Positions 27,411 to 37,430 are shown, counted from the first letter of the stretch. The stretch is 64,000 nucleotides of DNA from Nocardia rhizosphaerihabitans (GCF_014646295.1 NZ_BMNE01000002.1:188595-252594), one strand, 5' to 3'. The notes: generated by a model from the letters alone, not told the origin. Program-made: numbers and translations.

Positions 27411-27698
27411 ATGATGTCTGCGAACAGAATGTCTGCAAGCAATTCACCGGCGTCGGGCGGTGGATCGGGTTCTTCCGGTCCGCGGGTCGGCTCCACGCAG
27501 GGACAACCGGTGATCGGCGGTGGCACGCAGTTTCTCACCGTCGCCGAAGTCGCCGATCTCATGCGGGTGTCGAAGATGACGGTGTATCGGCTCGTGCATT
27601 CGGGTGAACTGCCCGCGGTGCGGGTCGGCCGCTCGTTCCGCGTGCACGCGAAGGCGGTGCACGACTACCTGGAGACGTCGTACTTCGACGCGGGCTGA
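27411..27698 (+). CDS. Helix-turn-helix (excisionase/MerR-type) DNA-binding protein (Rv0500A-like)
   Basis: A 95-residue protein with a Ser/Gly-rich N-terminus and one winged HTH: FLTVAEVADLMRVSKMTVYRLVHSGELPAVRVGRSFRVH. GGAGG lies 11 nt before ATG 27411; the frame is open further up but without a ribosome site. The domain is the BldC/excisionase-type short MerR-like fold. No phage genes are nearby and it is fixed next to proC and bS22 in relatives, so it is a chromosomal regulator rather than an excisionase. Confidence 0.82.
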   Translation: MMSANRMSASNSPASGGGSGSSGPRVGSTQGQPVIGGGTQFLTVAEVADLMRVSKMTVYRLVHSGELPAVRVGRSFRVHAKAVHDYLETSYFDAG

Positions 27699-27885
27699 AC
27701 CAGCCCGCCAGGTACAAGGGCGGTTTCGTCGCTGCTCGGGTGTCCCGGTAGCATGAACCCTCGGTTCGTGTCCGCCTGCCGGTGGCACCGCTTCGTGGTG
27801 TCCGGTGCGCCCCGGCGGCGCGGGCACCAGACGACGCACGCGACACCGCGTGTGTATGCCGAGTAGAGAAACGCGAGGAAACCCT

Positions 27886-27987
27886 ATGGGTTCTGTGATC
27901 AAGAAGCGCCGCAAGCGTATGTCGAAGAAGAAGCACCGCAAGCTGCTTCGCCGCACGCGTGTTCAGCGGCGCAAACTCGGCAAGTAA
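27886..27987 (+). CDS. Small ribosomal subunit protein bS22 (AURKAIP1/COX24-type)
   Basis: A 33-residue very basic peptide: [18 protein letters not shown] followed by [15 protein letters not shown]. This is the short protein seen in mycobacterial 70S structures as bS22 and otherwise annotated AURKAIP1/COX24 domain protein. AGGAAA lies about 7 nt before ATG 27886, and a strong terminator follows directly. Confidence 0.92.
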
Positions 27988-28005
27988 GCCTGCGTGCCTA
28001 CGCGA

Positions 28006-28042
28006 GCCCGTCACCTTCGGAGGTGACGGGCTTGTGTTTTCT
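28006..28042 (+). terminator. Intrinsic terminator after bS22
   Basis: Perfect 11-bp stem (28006-28016 with 28021-28031), TCGG tetraloop, then TTGTGTTTTCTT. It is the most canonical terminator in the window. Confidence 0.9.
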
Positions 28043-28140
28043 TACAGCGTCATCGTTAAAAGCTTGTTGATCGTGTCGGTGGGTGGCGCGAATGCGGCTA
28101 CTCTGGTACGCGGGAAAACATGAGAAGCAGGGGGCTTTGA

Positions 28141-29226
28141 GTGGGGCCAGGTCCGAGTTCTGATACACGGGAACGACACGTACCGAAGGTAGTGCTGGTG
28201 ACCGGTGCCAGCCGCTTCTTCGGTAGCAACGTCGCGTCCCGGCTCGCCGCGGAACCGGGTGTCGAGCGGGTGATCGCCGTCGACACGATGACCCCCAGCC
28301 GGGAGCTCCGCCGTCGCATGGGCAGCGCCGAGTTCGTGCGCGCCGACATCAGGAACCCGCTGATCCGCAAGGTCGTCGAGGGCAACGACGTCGACACCGT
28401 CGTGCACGCGGCCGTGCTCACCCGTCCGCCCGCCGGTGGCGGTCGCGCGGTGATGAAGGATCTCAACGTCCTCGGCACGATGCAGTTGCTCGCTGTGTGT
28501 CAGAAGGCGCCGTCGGTGCGGCGCGTTGTCGTCCGGTCGTCCTCGGCGGTGTACGGCTGCAGCGCCAAGGACCCGGCGAAATTCACCGAGGAAATGGGCG
28601 CGCGTACCCCACCGGCCGGTTGGTTTGCGCGCGACATGATCGATATCGAAGCGCTGGTGCGCGGAATGGCTCGGCGCAGGCCGGATATTTCCGCATCAAT
28701 TCTGCGTTTCGCGCCGATCGTGGGTCCCCGGCTGGCCGATCGCGGCGTGCAATATCTGCGTTCGCCGATCACGCCGACGGTGCTCGGTCGCGAAGCCAGG
28801 CTGCAATTGCTGCACGAGGAAGACGCTGTTGCCGTACTGGTGCACGCCGCCTTACGTGCACAGGGCGGTACTGTGAATATTGCGGGCGATGGGGCACTGG
28901 CCATGTCGCAGGCGATCCGCAGGGCAGGGCGCATAGTCGCGCCGGTGCCGTTCTTCGTTTTCCGCACGGTCGGGCGCACGCTGATGGGCCCGGTCATGCG
29001 GGGATTCAGCGGTGAACAACCCGACTACTTCTACTTCGGTTGCGGGCTCGACACGACCCGCATGCGGACCGAACTCGGTTTCACCCCCCGCTGGACCACG
29101 GTTCAGGCATTCGACGATTTCATCGCGGGCGCAGCGTTGCGGCCCGTCTTCGATCCGGCATGGATCGACGCCGCAGAAACCAAACTGCTCGGCCTCATCG
29201 GGGCCGGTTCGGGAGCGCATACATGA
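28141..29226 (+). CDS. NAD-dependent epimerase/dehydratase (extended SDR, Rv0501/galE2-like)
   Basis: A 361-residue extended SDR. The cofactor loop VTGASRFFGSNVASRL has the GxxxxxG pattern. The Asp after strand 2 (VIAVDTM) indicates NAD. The region SSSAVYGCS carries the catalytic Ser/Thr area, but the canonical YxxxK is not obvious: the equivalent region reads RTPPAGWFARDMIDIE, so the Tyr may be missing. AGGGGG precedes GTG 28141. It is translationally coupled to the acyltransferase gene (ATGA). Confidence 0.8.
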   Translation: MGPGPSSDTRERHVPKVVLVTGASRFFGSNVASRLAAEPGVERVIAVDTMTPSRELRRRMGSAEFVRADIRNPLIRKVVEGNDVDTVVHAAVLTRPPAGGGRAVMKDLNVLGTMQLLAVCQKAPSVRRVVVRSSSAVYGCSAKDPAKFTEEMGARTPPAGWFARDMIDIEALVRGMARRRPDISASILRFAPIVGPRLADRGVQYLRSPITPTVLGREARLQLLHEEDAVAVLVHAALRAQGGTVNIAGDGALAMSQAIRRAGRIVAPVPFFVFRTVGRTLMGPVMRGFSGEQPDYFYFGCGLDTTRMRTELGFTPRWTTVQAFDDFIAGAALRPVFDPAWIDAAETKLLGLIGAGSGAHT

Positions 29227-30239
29227 ACGAGGGAGCGAAAGTCATTCGTCTCGACGTGAATGTCGAGGCCCGACAACGACCACCGGCGCGGCGTTGGCCC
29301 GACCAGCCGGTGCAGGCCACCCCGGTCACCTCACTGAGCGAACGCAGGCCCGGCATGCCGACCAGGCCGCCGAAGACCCTGTCCGAGATCGTCCGCGGTG
29401 CCGTCGGCGCGCAGATCGAGAACGCCGCGGAGTTCGCGCGGCGCAGGCTCACCGGCGACTATCAGGTCGACGAGTTCGGCTACGACGAGCACCTGCTCGA
29501 GTCGGTCATCCTGCCCGCCCTGCGGCCGCTGTCGGACTACTGGTTCCGGGTCGAGGTCGCGGGCATCGAGAACATTCCCGCCGCCGGTGGCGCGCTGATC
29601 GTCGCCAACCACGCGGGCACCGTGCCGCTCGACGGGTTGATGCTGCAGCTGGCCGTCCACGACAAGCATCCGAATCGGCGCGCGCTGCGGCTGCTGGCTG
29701 CCGATCTGATCTTCGAGCTGCCGATGCTCGGCGCGCTGGCCCGCAAGGCCGGGCACACGCTGGCCTGCCATCCTGATGCCGAGCGCCTGCTGCGCTCCGG
29801 CCAGATCGCCGGTGTGTTCCCCGAGGGCTTCAAGGGCGTCGGCAAGAACTACGCCGACCGCTACAAGCTGCAGCGCTTCGGCCGCGGCGGGTTCGTCTCG
29901 GCGGCCGTGCGCACCGGCGTGCCGATCATCCCGTGCTCGATCGTCGGCTCCGAGGAGATCTACCCGAAGCTGGCCGACATCAAGCCGCTGGCCCGCCTGC
30001 TCGGCCTGCCGTACTTCCCGGTGACCCCGCTGTTCCCGCACCTGGGCCCGCTGGGCGCGATCCCGCTGCCGTCGAAGTGGTACATCGAATTCGGCGAGCC
30101 GATCGCCACCTCGGCCTACGAGCCGGAAGAGGCCGACGACCCGATGACGATGTTCGAGGTCACCGACCAGGTCCGCGAGACGATCCAGCAGACCCTCTAC
30201 AAGCTGCTCGCCAAGCGCCGCAACACCGTAATGGGGTAG
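29223..30239 (+). CDS. Lysophospholipid (1-acylglycerol-3-phosphate) acyltransferase family protein (Rv0502-like)
   Basis: A 338-residue PlsC-fold acyltransferase. Motif I NHAGTVPLDG (HX4D) lies near residue 130, motif III FPEGFKGVGKNY near 200, and the late VTPLFPHLGPLGAIPLPSKW block is typical of this mycobacterial subgroup. The N-terminal 60 residues are polar and basic. It may acylate a phospholipid or mannoside precursor; substrate not shown. It ends 11 nt before a copy of the 30-nt repeat. Confidence 0.85.
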   Translation: MNEGAKVIRLDVNVEARQRPPARRWPDQPVQATPVTSLSERRPGMPTRPPKTLSEIVRGAVGAQIENAAEFARRRLTGDYQVDEFGYDEHLLESVILPALRPLSDYWFRVEVAGIENIPAAGGALIVANHAGTVPLDGLMLQLAVHDKHPNRRALRLLAADLIFELPMLGALARKAGHTLACHPDAERLLRSGQIAGVFPEGFKGVGKNYADRYKLQRFGRGGFVSAAVRTGVPIIPCSIVGSEEIYPKLADIKPLARLLGLPYFPVTPLFPHLGPLGAIPLPSKWYIEFGEPIATSAYEPEEADDPMTMFEVTDQVRETIQQTLYKLLAKRRNTVMG

Positions 30240-30249
30240 GACGCGCCCG

Positions 30250-30279
30250 CTGATCACGCGAGAACATGGGTAACTCCCC
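30250..30279 (+). repeat. 30-nt dispersed intergenic repeat, copy B
   Basis: Contains GCGAGAACATGGGTAACTCC, sharing the core with copies at 20139 and 26373. It lies in the convergent gap between the acyltransferase and the HAD gene. After it the sequence reads CCACCTC, also present after copy C. Confidence 0.7.
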
Positions 30280-30369
30280 GACCACCTCCAAGCCGCCGCC
30301 CTCATCACGCAAGACCGACGGCCAGCCGTCGAGCTCCCGGACGGCACGCAAAGTTCGCGGGGAGGCGGG

Positions 30370-31395
30370 CTAGCCCGCCCGCTTGCGGGTGATCGCCGCC
30401 GCGACGGCGCCGCCTGCCGCACCCAGTGCGAGCGCGGTGGGGACGCCGATCTTGGCGGCCTTGCGGCCGGTGCGGAAGTCGCGGATCTCCCAGCCGCGGT
30501 TCTTGGCGACCTCGCGCAGATCCGAGTCGGGGTTGATCGCGACCGCGGTGCCGACCAGCGACAACATGGGCACGTCGTTGTGGCTGTCGGAGTAGGCCGT
30601 GCAGCGCTTGAGGTTGAGGCCCTCGCGGATGGCCAGGGTGCGCACCGCGTGCGCCTTGCCGAGGCCGTGCAGGATGTCACCGACCAGCCGGCCGGTGAAC
30701 TTGCCGTCGACGCTCTCGGCGACCGTGCCGAGGGCGCCGGTCAGGCCCAGCCGCTTGGCGATGACGTTGGCCAGTTCCACCGGCGTCGCGGTCACCAGCC
30801 AGACCTGCTGGCCGGCGTCGAGGTGCATCTGGGCGAGCGCGCGGGTGCCGGGCCAGATCTTGTCGGCGATGATCTCGTCGTAGATCTCCTCGCCGAGCGC
30901 GGCGAGTTCGGCGGTCGAGCGGCCCGCGATGAAGCTGAGCGCCTTCTCCCGGCCCGAGGCCATGTCGGAGGAGTTCTCCTTGCCGGTGACCCGGAACTTC
31001 ACCTGCTTCCAGGCGACGTCGACCAGGTCGGAGGTCTTGAAGTACTTGCGCGCGGCCAGCCCGCGGGCGAAGTGCACGATCGAGGCGCCCTGCACCAGGG
31101 TGTTGTCGACGTCGAAGAACGCCGCCGCCGTCAGATCGCGCGGTACCTCGGGGCCCGTGTCGTCGCCCTGTTCGGCGAGTTCGGCATCGTGCAGGGTGAG
31201 CGCGGCGTCGGCGCTGGCCTCACCGGCCAGGTTGGCGCGCAGCTCCTCCTCGCTCGGCCCGAACGGGCTGCGTGGCAGCCGTGCGAACTGTTCCTGCAGT
31301 TCCTGGCCGAGGCGGCTTGGCTGCCACCGCGCAGGGAACTCCCCGAATCGCCCTGCGACGAATCCGGCCCTAGCCACCTTCGAACGTTCCGGCAC
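30370..31395 (-). CDS. HAD-IB family hydrolase (SerB1/Rv0505c-like)
   Basis: A 341-residue HAD phosphatase. A polar N-terminal extension of about 90 residues precedes motif [15 protein letters not shown]. Then come the HAD-IB helical cap, motif II in VWLVTATP and motif III/IV in [19 protein letters not shown] hydrophobic C-terminal segment [15 protein letters not shown] then RKR could anchor it to the membrane. GGAGGG precedes GTG 31395. It resembles phosphoserine phosphatase SerB1, but HAD-IB members also act on lipid phosphates. It is convergent with the acyltransferase. Confidence 0.82.
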   Translation of the reverse strand: MPERSKVARAGFVAGRFGEFPARWQPSRLGQELQEQFARLPRSPFGPSEEELRANLAGEASADAALTLHDAELAEQGDDTGPEVPRDLTAAAFFDVDNTLVQGASIVHFARGLAARKYFKTSDLVDVAWKQVKFRVTGKENSSDMASGREKALSFIAGRSTAELAALGEEIYDEIIADKIWPGTRALAQMHLDAGQQVWLVTATPVELANVIAKRLGLTGALGTVAESVDGKFTGRLVGDILHGLGKAHAVRTLAIREGLNLKRCTAYSDSHNDVPMLSLVGTAVAINPDSDLREVAKNRGWEIRDFRTGRKAAKIGVPTALALGAAGGAVAAAITRKRAG

Positions 31396-31470
31396 CAGTA
31401 CCCTCCGCTAGTCGCGCGAACCATGTCCACAGTAACCGGATTCACCGACAACCCGCGGCGGGCTCGGGGA

Positions 31471-31476
31471 TTAAAT
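31471..31476 (+). promoter_or_regulatory. Probable -10 box (TTAAAT) of the glutaredoxin gene, leaderless
   Basis: TTAAAT ends 7 nt before ATG 31484; no ribosome-binding site intervenes. Confidence 0.4.
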
Positions 31477-31483
31477 AGAGCTC

Positions 31484-31765
31484 ATGACTAATCCCACACC
31501 CACCGTGACCCTGTTGACGCGCGCCGGTTGCGGCCTGTGCAGCATCGCACTGGCGCAATTGGAGGCGATCTGTGGTGATTTCGGTCTCCCGGTGCACACC
31601 GTAGACGTCGACGAAGCCGCGGTCAGCGACCCCGGACTGCGTGCCGAATACGGCGATCGGCTGCCCGTGGTCCTGTTGGACGGCCGTGAACACAGCTATT
31701 TCGACGTCGACGAGCCACGTTTGCGGGCCGACTTGAACCGTTTCGCTGGTCGCGGCGGAAAATGA
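31484..31765 (+). CDS. Glutaredoxin family protein (DUF836-type, Rv0508-like)
   Basis: A 93-residue thioredoxin-fold protein with a CGLC active site in LLTRAGCGLCSIALAQLE and the cis-Pro region DRLPVVLLDG. It belongs to the short glutaredoxin-like group near hem genes. It may be a thiol-disulphide reductase working with mycothiol, but this is not shown. It lies just before the rex promoter. Confidence 0.85.
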   Translation: MTNPTPTVTLLTRAGCGLCSIALAQLEAICGDFGLPVHTVDVDEAAVSDPGLRAEYGDRLPVVLLDGREHSYFDVDEPRLRADLNRFAGRGGK

Positions 31766-31782
31766 GGCCAATTTCACCGACT

Positions 31783-31811
31783 TTGTGAACGCCTGCACAA
31801 GCGGTTACGGT
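31783..31811 (+). promoter_or_regulatory. Rex operator overlapping the rex-hem promoter
   Basis: 31783-31800 is TTGTGAA, 4 nt, TGCACAA, differing in one base from the Rex consensus TTGTGAAnnnnTTCACAA. Its first six bases TTGTGA also form a -35 hexamer, with a 17-nt spacer to TACGGT (31806-31811) as -10. Rex bound here would block RNA polymerase, giving NADH-controlled autoregulation of rex-hemACD. Confidence 0.82.
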
Positions 31812-31970
31812 GGTGGCACGCAATCCGCACCGCCGCCCCCAGCAGCGGCGGTGGCCGGGTTTGTACCGCCCCCCATGGCACCGGTCGCTCTCACGCGACG
31901 TAGCGACCCACACCGGTGAACGAACAGAGGAACCGGACCGCGATCAGGCCCGGAACGAGGAGCCGACGAC

Positions 31971-32840
31971 GTGACAGAGCAGCATGAGACGCCAGGTGGC
32001 GTCTCCGGCAAGGCTCTTCAGAGGGATATCCCCCAGGCCACGGTGACTCGTCTTGCTACTTATCTCCGGGTTCTCGCCGGCTTGGCCGACGAGGGTGTAG
32101 CCATCGTATCGAGTGAGGAACTTGCTGTCGCGGCGGGTGTCAATTCGGCCAAGCTGCGCAAGGATCTTTCCTTCCTCGGACCCAACGGCGTGCGGGGTGT
32201 CGGCTATGACGTAGCCAAGTTGCGCACCAGGATCGAAGATGTGCTCGGTCTGTCGCAGGGACATCGGGTGGTGCTGATCGGTGCGGGCAATCTGGGCCGC
32301 GCCCTGGTCGGCTACGGCGGTTTCGGGGTACGCGGCTTCACCGTGGTCGGGATCTTCGACAACGACCCCGCGGTGATCGGCCAGGCGTACGCCGGTCTCG
32401 TCGTGCGCGATGTCGAGCAGCTCACCGAGCAGATTCCGGCGCTCGCGCCGACCATCGCGGTACTCGCCGTGCCGGACGAGGCCGCCCAGGACGTGTGCGA
32501 CCGGCTCGTCGCCGCCGGGCTCCCGTCGATCTTGAGCTTTGCCCCGTGTGCCCTGCGCGCGCCCGCCCATGTGGAGGTTCGCCGCGTCGACCTGGCGATG
32601 GAGTTGCAGATGCTCTCCTTCGACGCCGCCCGCAACGACGCGCCCGCCCTGCCCGAGGTGGCGCAGGCCGGGTCCGGCCGGATCGCGCGCCGGGTGCCGA
32701 CGCAGAACCATCCCGCCCTCACGCACCCCGCGCCGGTCGAACCGGCGCGCGGCAGGCCGCAGCGACGCACCGCGCCGCACTCGGCCACCCCGCATTCGGC
32801 AACGGAGCCAAGCACCAAGGGATCGGTGATCACGCCATGA
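31971..32840 (+). CDS. rex: Redox-sensing transcriptional repressor Rex
   Basis: A 289-residue repressor that leaves DNA when the NADH/NAD+ ratio rises. The winged helix (about 20-90) has [31 protein letters not shown] and GVRGVGYDV. The Rossmann domain has [19 protein letters not shown] and GIFDNDP, and ends with [20 protein letters not shown] disordered, His/Pro-rich tail of about 60 residues is unusual compared with the typical about 220-250. GAGGAG precedes GTG 31971. Its stop overlaps hemA, as in the Streptomyces rex-hem operon. Confidence 0.93.
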   Translation: MTEQHETPGGVSGKALQRDIPQATVTRLATYLRVLAGLADEGVAIVSSEELAVAAGVNSAKLRKDLSFLGPNGVRGVGYDVAKLRTRIEDVLGLSQGHRVVLIGAGNLGRALVGYGGFGVRGFTVVGIFDNDPAVIGQAYAGLVVRDVEQLTEQIPALAPTIAVLAVPDEAAQDVCDRLVAAGLPSILSFAPCALRAPAHVEVRRVDLAMELQMLSFDAARNDAPALPEVAQAGSGRIARRVPTQNHPALTHPAPVEPARGRPQRRTAPHSATPHSATEPSTKGSVITP

Positions 32841-34231
32841 GCATCCTGCTCGTCGGAATTTCTCATCGGAGTGCGCCGGTCTCGGTGCTCGAGAAGGTCG
32901 CCATCAGTGAGGCCGACCGCCCGAAGCTGATCGACCGGCTGCTCGAGTCGAGCCATGTGTCCGAGGCGATGATCGTCTCCACCTGCAACCGCGTCGAGGT
33001 CTACGCCGTGGTCGACGCCTTCCACGGCGGGCTCGGCGAGGTCAGCGAACTGCTCACCAAGCATTCCGGCCTGCCGCTGGGCGATCTGACCAGGCACGCC
33101 TACGTGCGCTACAGCGAGGCCGCGGCCGAGCACCTGTTCGCGGTCGCCAGCGGCCTGGACTCGATGGTCGTCGGCGAGCAGCAGGTGCTCAGCCAGATCC
33201 GCAGCGCCTACGCCAGCGCCGACGGGCAGCAGGCGGTCGGGCGCACCCTGCACGAGCTGGCCCAGCACGGACTGCGGGTCGGCAAGCGGGTGCATTCGGA
33301 GACCGGGATCGACCGGGCAGGCGCCTCGGTCGTGTCGGTGGCGCTGGACCGGGCGCGCGGCGTCGTCGGCGATCTGGCCGGCCGCACCGCGGTGGTGCTC
33401 GGCGCCGGTGCGATGGGCGGGCTGGCCGTGGCGCATCTGTCGCGGGCCGGGATCGGCCGGATCATCGTCGTGAACCGCACGCTCGATCGCGCGCAGCGCC
33501 TGGCCGAGACCGGTCGCAGTATGCACGGCGTCGACGCCGAGGCCGTCGAGATGTCGTCTCTCACCGAGGCGATGGCAGCCGCGGACGTCGTCATCACCTG
33601 TACCGGCGCGGTCGGTGCGGTCGTGACACTGGCCGACACCCACCGCGCGCTCGCGGGCCGGGCCCGCACCGACGCCGCCGAACGTCCGCTGGTCTTCTGC
33701 GACCTCGGCCTGCCCCGCGATGTGGAGCATGCCGTGGCGGGTCTGCCCGGCGTCGCCGTCATCGACATCGAATCGCTGCAGCGCGATCCGGCCGCGGGCG
33801 CCGCGGCCGACGACACCGCGGCCGCGCGTCAGATCGTCGCCGACGAACTCGCGAAATATCTTGCCGGGCAACGCATGGCGGAGGTCACCCCGACGGTGGC
33901 CGCACTGCGTCAGCGCGCCGCCGAAGTGGTGGAAGCCGAACTGCTCCGCCTGGATTCGCGGCTACCCGACTTGGCCGATCCGGCTCGCGACGAGGTGGCG
34001 CGCACCGTGCGCCGCGTCGTCGACAAGCTGCTGCACGCGCCGACGGTGCGCGTCAAGCAGCTGGCATCGACGCCGGGTGGCGACAGCTACGCCGAGGCGT
34101 TGCGTGAGCTGTTCGAACTGAAACCCGGTGCGGTGCAAGCGGTTGCCGCTCCCATGGAGGTCGCTGCGGGCGAGTCCGCGCTGGCCGACGACTTCACCGC
34201 AGGACACCTCGGCGATGGGCAGGACTCATGA
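32837..34231 (+). CDS. hemA: Glutamyl-tRNA reductase
   Basis: A 464-residue enzyme reducing glutamyl-tRNA to glutamate-1-semialdehyde with NADPH, the first committed haem step. Catalytic Cys50 lies in [27 protein letters not shown] and SVALDRARG follow, and the NADPH domain has [16 protein letters not shown]. The C-terminal dimerisation helices are complete. It is coupled to rex upstream (ATGA) and to hemC downstream (ATGA). Confidence 0.95.
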   Translation: MSILLVGISHRSAPVSVLEKVAISEADRPKLIDRLLESSHVSEAMIVSTCNRVEVYAVVDAFHGGLGEVSELLTKHSGLPLGDLTRHAYVRYSEAAAEHLFAVASGLDSMVVGEQQVLSQIRSAYASADGQQAVGRTLHELAQHGLRVGKRVHSETGIDRAGASVVSVALDRARGVVGDLAGRTAVVLGAGAMGGLAVAHLSRAGIGRIIVVNRTLDRAQRLAETGRSMHGVDAEAVEMSSLTEAMAAADVVITCTGAVGAVVTLADTHRALAGRARTDAAERPLVFCDLGLPRDVEHAVAGLPGVAVIDIESLQRDPAAGAAADDTAAARQIVADELAKYLAGQRMAEVTPTVAALRQRAAEVVEAELLRLDSRLPDLADPARDEVARTVRRVVDKLLHAPTVRVKQLASTPGGDSYAEALRELFELKPGAVQAVAAPMEVAAGESALADDFTAGHLGDGQDS

Positions 34232-35298
34232 TCACGACAGTGCAGGAAGAGGACACCGTGACCGCAGGCAGCAGCAGTGCGCCGTGGCGGATCGGCACGC
34301 GCGGCAGCCTGCTCGCGCTGACACAGGCGGGCACCATCCGTGATGCGCTGATCGCGGCGGGTCAGCCCGCCGAACTGGTCGTGATCAAGACGCCCGGTGA
34401 TCTGTCGTCGGATCCGGTCCAGAAGATCGGCGTCGGCGTGTTCACCTCGGCGCTGCGCGACGAGCTCGCCGCGGGCAGCATCGACATCGCGGTGCACTCC
34501 TACAAGGATCTCCCCACCGCGCAGGACCCGCGCTTCACCATCGCCGCCATCCCGCCCCGCGAGGACCCGCGCGACGCGCTGGTCGCCCGCGACGGACTGG
34601 TCCTCGGTGAACTGCCCGCCGGCGCCAAGGTCGGCACGTCGGCGCCGCGGCGCGCCGCCCAGCTGCGCGCTCTTGGCCTCGGCCTCGACATCGTCCCGCT
34701 GCGCGGCAACATCGACTCCCGGTTGCGCAAGGTCAGCGAGGGCGAACTCGACGCGATCGTCATCGCCCGCGCCGGTCTGTCCAGAATCGGGCGGACCGAC
34801 GCGATCACCGAATCGCTCGAGCCGGTGCAGATGCTGCCCGCCCCCTCGCAGGGCGCCCTCGCGGTGGAATGCCGCAGCGACGACCCGCAGCTGATCGAGA
34901 TCCTCGCCGGCCTGGACGACGCGCCGACCAGGGCCGCTGTGCTGGCCGAGCGTGCGCTGCTCGGTGAGCTCGAGGCGGGCTGCACCGCGCCGATCGGGGC
35001 CATCGCCGAGGTCGTCGAGTCGATCGACGAGGACGGCCGCATCTTCGAGGAGCTGTCGCTGCGGGCCTGTGCCGCCGCGATCGACGGCTCCGACGTCCTG
35101 CGCGCCTCGATCGTCGGCGCGCCGCGCGACGCCGAGGAGCTCGGTCGCGCACTCGCGCGCGATCTGCTGGATCTGGGCGCTCGCGCATTGCTGAGCGTCG
35201 CGGACGAGCCGGAACCGGAGGTCGGTTCCCCCACACAGGCGGTGAACACCCCCGCCCCAGACTTCACCAATTCCAGCCCGATGGAGAACAACCGATGA
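34228..35298 (+). CDS. hemC: Porphobilinogen deaminase (hydroxymethylbilane synthase)
   Basis: A 356-residue enzyme that polymerises four porphobilinogens. Motifs are [26 protein letters not shown] and [14 protein letters not shown]. The dipyrromethane cofactor Cys252 lies in [14 protein letters not shown]. The N-terminal dozen residues are not conserved, so an internal GTG may be used, but ATG 34228 overlaps the hemA stop. A Pro/Thr-rich tail follows the last domain. Confidence 0.95.
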   Translation: MITTVQEEDTVTAGSSSAPWRIGTRGSLLALTQAGTIRDALIAAGQPAELVVIKTPGDLSSDPVQKIGVGVFTSALRDELAAGSIDIAVHSYKDLPTAQDPRFTIAAIPPREDPRDALVARDGLVLGELPAGAKVGTSAPRRAAQLRALGLGLDIVPLRGNIDSRLRKVSEGELDAIVIARAGLSRIGRTDAITESLEPVQMLPAPSQGALAVECRSDDPQLIEILAGLDDAPTRAAVLAERALLGELEAGCTAPIGAIAEVVESIDEDGRIFEELSLRACAAAIDGSDVLRASIVGAPRDAEELGRALARDLLDLGARALLSVADEPEPEVGSPTQAVNTPAPDFTNSSPMENNR

Positions 35299-36866
35299 GC
35301 AGCCGAGGCACCAAGAAGCAACCAGGGCGGATCCTTTTCGTCGGATCCGGCCCCGGCGACCCGGCCCTGCTGACCGTGCGCGCCCGTGAGGTGCTCGAGC
35401 GGGCGACGCTGGCGTTCACCGACCCCGATGTCGACAAGGGCGTGCTCGCGCTGATCGGCATCGCCGTCGAGGCGGGCGAGGACGGCGTGCGTCCGGTCGA
35501 CGTGCGTCCGGCGCTCGGCGAGCCCGCCGAGGTGGCCAAGACGCTGATCGCCGAGGCCCGCGGTGGTCACGATGTGGTGCGCGTCGTCGCCGGTGATCCG
35601 TTGACCACCGATTCGGTGATCAACGAGGTCAACGCCGTCACCCGCTCGCACATGGTGTTCGAGGTGCTGCCCGGCCTGCCGAACGGCTCCGCGGTGCCCA
35701 GCTACGCGGGTATCGCCCTCGGTTCCGGGCACACCGAGGCGGACGTGCGCGGCGAGGTCGACTGGGCGGCGCTGGCCGCGGCCCCCGGACCGCTGGTGCT
35801 GAGCGCCACCTCCGGGCACCTGGCCGAGACCGCGAGCGCGCTGGTCGAACACGGCCTGGCTCCGCAGACTCCGGTCGCGGTGACCGTGCGTGGCACCACT
35901 CGCCAGCAGCGCACCATCGAGGCGACGCTGGCCACCCTGAACAACGCCGCCTCCGAGCTGGTCGGCCCGCTGGTCGTCACGGTCGGCAAGGAGGTGGACA
36001 AGCGCTCGAAGATGTCGTGGTGGGAGTCGCGTGCCCTCTACGGCTGGACCGTGCTTGTACCGCGTACCAAGGACCAGGCCGGCGAGATGAGCGAGCGGCT
36101 GGTGACCCACGGCGCCATCCCGATGGAGGTGCCGACCATCGCGGTCGAGCCGCCGCGCAGCCCCGCGCAGATGGAGCGCGCGGTGAAGGGCCTGGTCGAC
36201 GGCCGCTACCAGTGGGTGGTGTTCACCTCCACCAACGCGGTGCGCGCGGTGTGGGAGAAGTTCGCCGAGTTCGGTCTGGACGCGCGGGCGTTCTCCGGTG
36301 TGAAGATCGCCTGTGTCGGCGAGGCCACCGCCGAGAAGGTGCGCTCCTTCGGCATCAACCCCGAGCTGGTGCCCAGCGGCGAACAGTCCTCCGAGGGCCT
36401 GCTCGCCGACTTCCCGCCCTACGACGACGTGTTCGACCCGGTCAACCGGGTGCTGCTGCCGCGCGCCGACATCGCCACCGAGACCCTCGCCGAGGGCCTG
36501 CGTGAGCGCGGCTGGGAGATCGACGACGTCACCGCCTACCGCACCGTGCGTGCCTCGCCGCCGCCGGCGGAGACCCGCGAGATGATCAAGACCGGCGGTT
36601 TCGACGCGGTCCTGTTCACCTCGTCCTCCACGGTCCGCAACCTGGTCGGTATCGCGGGCAAGCCGCACGCGCGCACCATCGTCGCCTGCATCGGCCCGAA
36701 GACGGCCGAGACCGCGATCGAGTTCGGTCTGCGAGTCGACGTGCAGCCCGAGACCGCGCAGGTGGGTCCGCTGGTGGAGGCGCTGGCCGAGCACGCGTCG
36801 CGCCTGCGCGCCGAGGGCCTGCTGCCACCGCCGCGGAAGAAGAGCCGCCGCAGCAGCAGCCGCTAG
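35295..36866 (+). CDS. Fused uroporphyrinogen-III C-methyltransferase / uroporphyrinogen-III synthase
   Basis: A 523-residue two-domain protein. Residues about 10-245 are a CobA/SUMT-type SAM methyltransferase ([27 protein letters not shown]). Residues about 255-500 are HemD ([61 protein letters not shown]). It makes uroporphyrinogen III and may send it to sirohaem/cobalamin. This fusion is usual in actinobacteria. It ends in a Lys/Arg/Ser tail and a strong hairpin follows. Confidence 0.92.
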   Translation: MSSRGTKKQPGRILFVGSGPGDPALLTVRAREVLERATLAFTDPDVDKGVLALIGIAVEAGEDGVRPVDVRPALGEPAEVAKTLIAEARGGHDVVRVVAGDPLTTDSVINEVNAVTRSHMVFEVLPGLPNGSAVPSYAGIALGSGHTEADVRGEVDWAALAAAPGPLVLSATSGHLAETASALVEHGLAPQTPVAVTVRGTTRQQRTIEATLATLNNAASELVGPLVVTVGKEVDKRSKMSWWESRALYGWTVLVPRTKDQAGEMSERLVTHGAIPMEVPTIAVEPPRSPAQMERAVKGLVDGRYQWVVFTSTNAVRAVWEKFAEFGLDARAFSGVKIACVGEATAEKVRSFGINPELVPSGEQSSEGLLADFPPYDDVFDPVNRVLLPRADIATETLAEGLRERGWEIDDVTAYRTVRASPPPAETREMIKTGGFDAVLFTSSSTVRNLVGIAGKPHARTIVACIGPKTAETAIEFGLRVDVQPETAQVGPLVEALAEHASRLRAEGLLPPPRKKSRRSSSR

Positions 36867-36880
36867 TCTGCCGAGACCGC

Positions 36881-36912
36881 CCGAAGGCCCGCCCACTGTG
36901 GCGGGCCTTCGG
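36881..36912. terminator. Bidirectional hairpin after cobA/hemD
   Basis: Perfect 13-bp stem (36881-36893 with 36900-36912), 6-nt loop CACTGT, between the hemD stop and the convergent gene at 36923. Confidence 0.8.
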
Positions 36913-36922
36913 CGTATCAGCG

Positions 36923-37207
36923 TCATCGGCTGTAGCGCAGCAGCGTGCGCACCAGCCGGCAGGTGGCATCCGACGGCGGGCGTAGTTCGATCTGGTCGGC
37001 GGTACGCCGGATCGTCTCGTTGGTGGCCTGATTCGGCAGGTACACACCGGAATCCAGGAGCGCGATCGTCAACCGCATGGCCTTGAGCCTGCGGTTGTGC
37101 GCCACGTACCAGCGACGCGGCCTGCCCGCGGGCAGGCGCTTCTTCTCCAGCGGCACATACGGTGCGGTGATGAACGTGGACTTCGGTGCTGCGGCAATGG
37201 CGTTCAT
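36923..37207 (-). CDS. Hypothetical basic protein (94 aa)
   Basis: I do not recognise a family. It is soluble and rich in Arg and Leu, with two probable helices around KAMRLTIALLDSGVYLP and DATCRLVRTLLRY and a Pro/Arg-rich RLPAGRPRRWYVAHNRR segment that could touch nucleic acid. GGAGG lies 5 nt before ATG 37207, supporting translation. It sits alone between hemD and the serine hydrolase. Confidence 0.6.
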   Translation of the reverse strand: MNAIAAAPKSTFITAPYVPLEKKRLPAGRPRRWYVAHNRRLKAMRLTIALLDSGVYLPNQATNETIRRTADQIELRPPSDATCRLVRTLLRYSR

Positions 37208-37430
37208 GGCGTCCTCCCGTCGCGAATGGGTCCCGCCCCCGATCGTCGGGAACCCTCGAACACGCTTTCGATTGTAGCGAGGGGGTCCGACAACTTTCGT
37301 CGATCTCGCGCGGAAGCCATTGAGCTCCAGTGGGATTCGATGTTATCCACAGGTTCACCGCGGCTCGTCGCCGGGCAGCTGTCGGACCGCTGTGGTCTAG
37401 TGGGCCACAGATGTCACGGGAGGAGACACG

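Noticed and set aside
27411..27698. HTH protein considered as a phage excisionase
   Set aside because: No integrase, attachment site or other phage gene nearby, and the gene keeps a conserved chromosomal position beside proC and bS22.
30364..30379. 16-nt palindrome GGCGGGCTAGCCCGCC considered as an operator
   Set aside because: It covers the stop codon of the HAD gene and is best explained as part of a GC-rich 3' hairpin.
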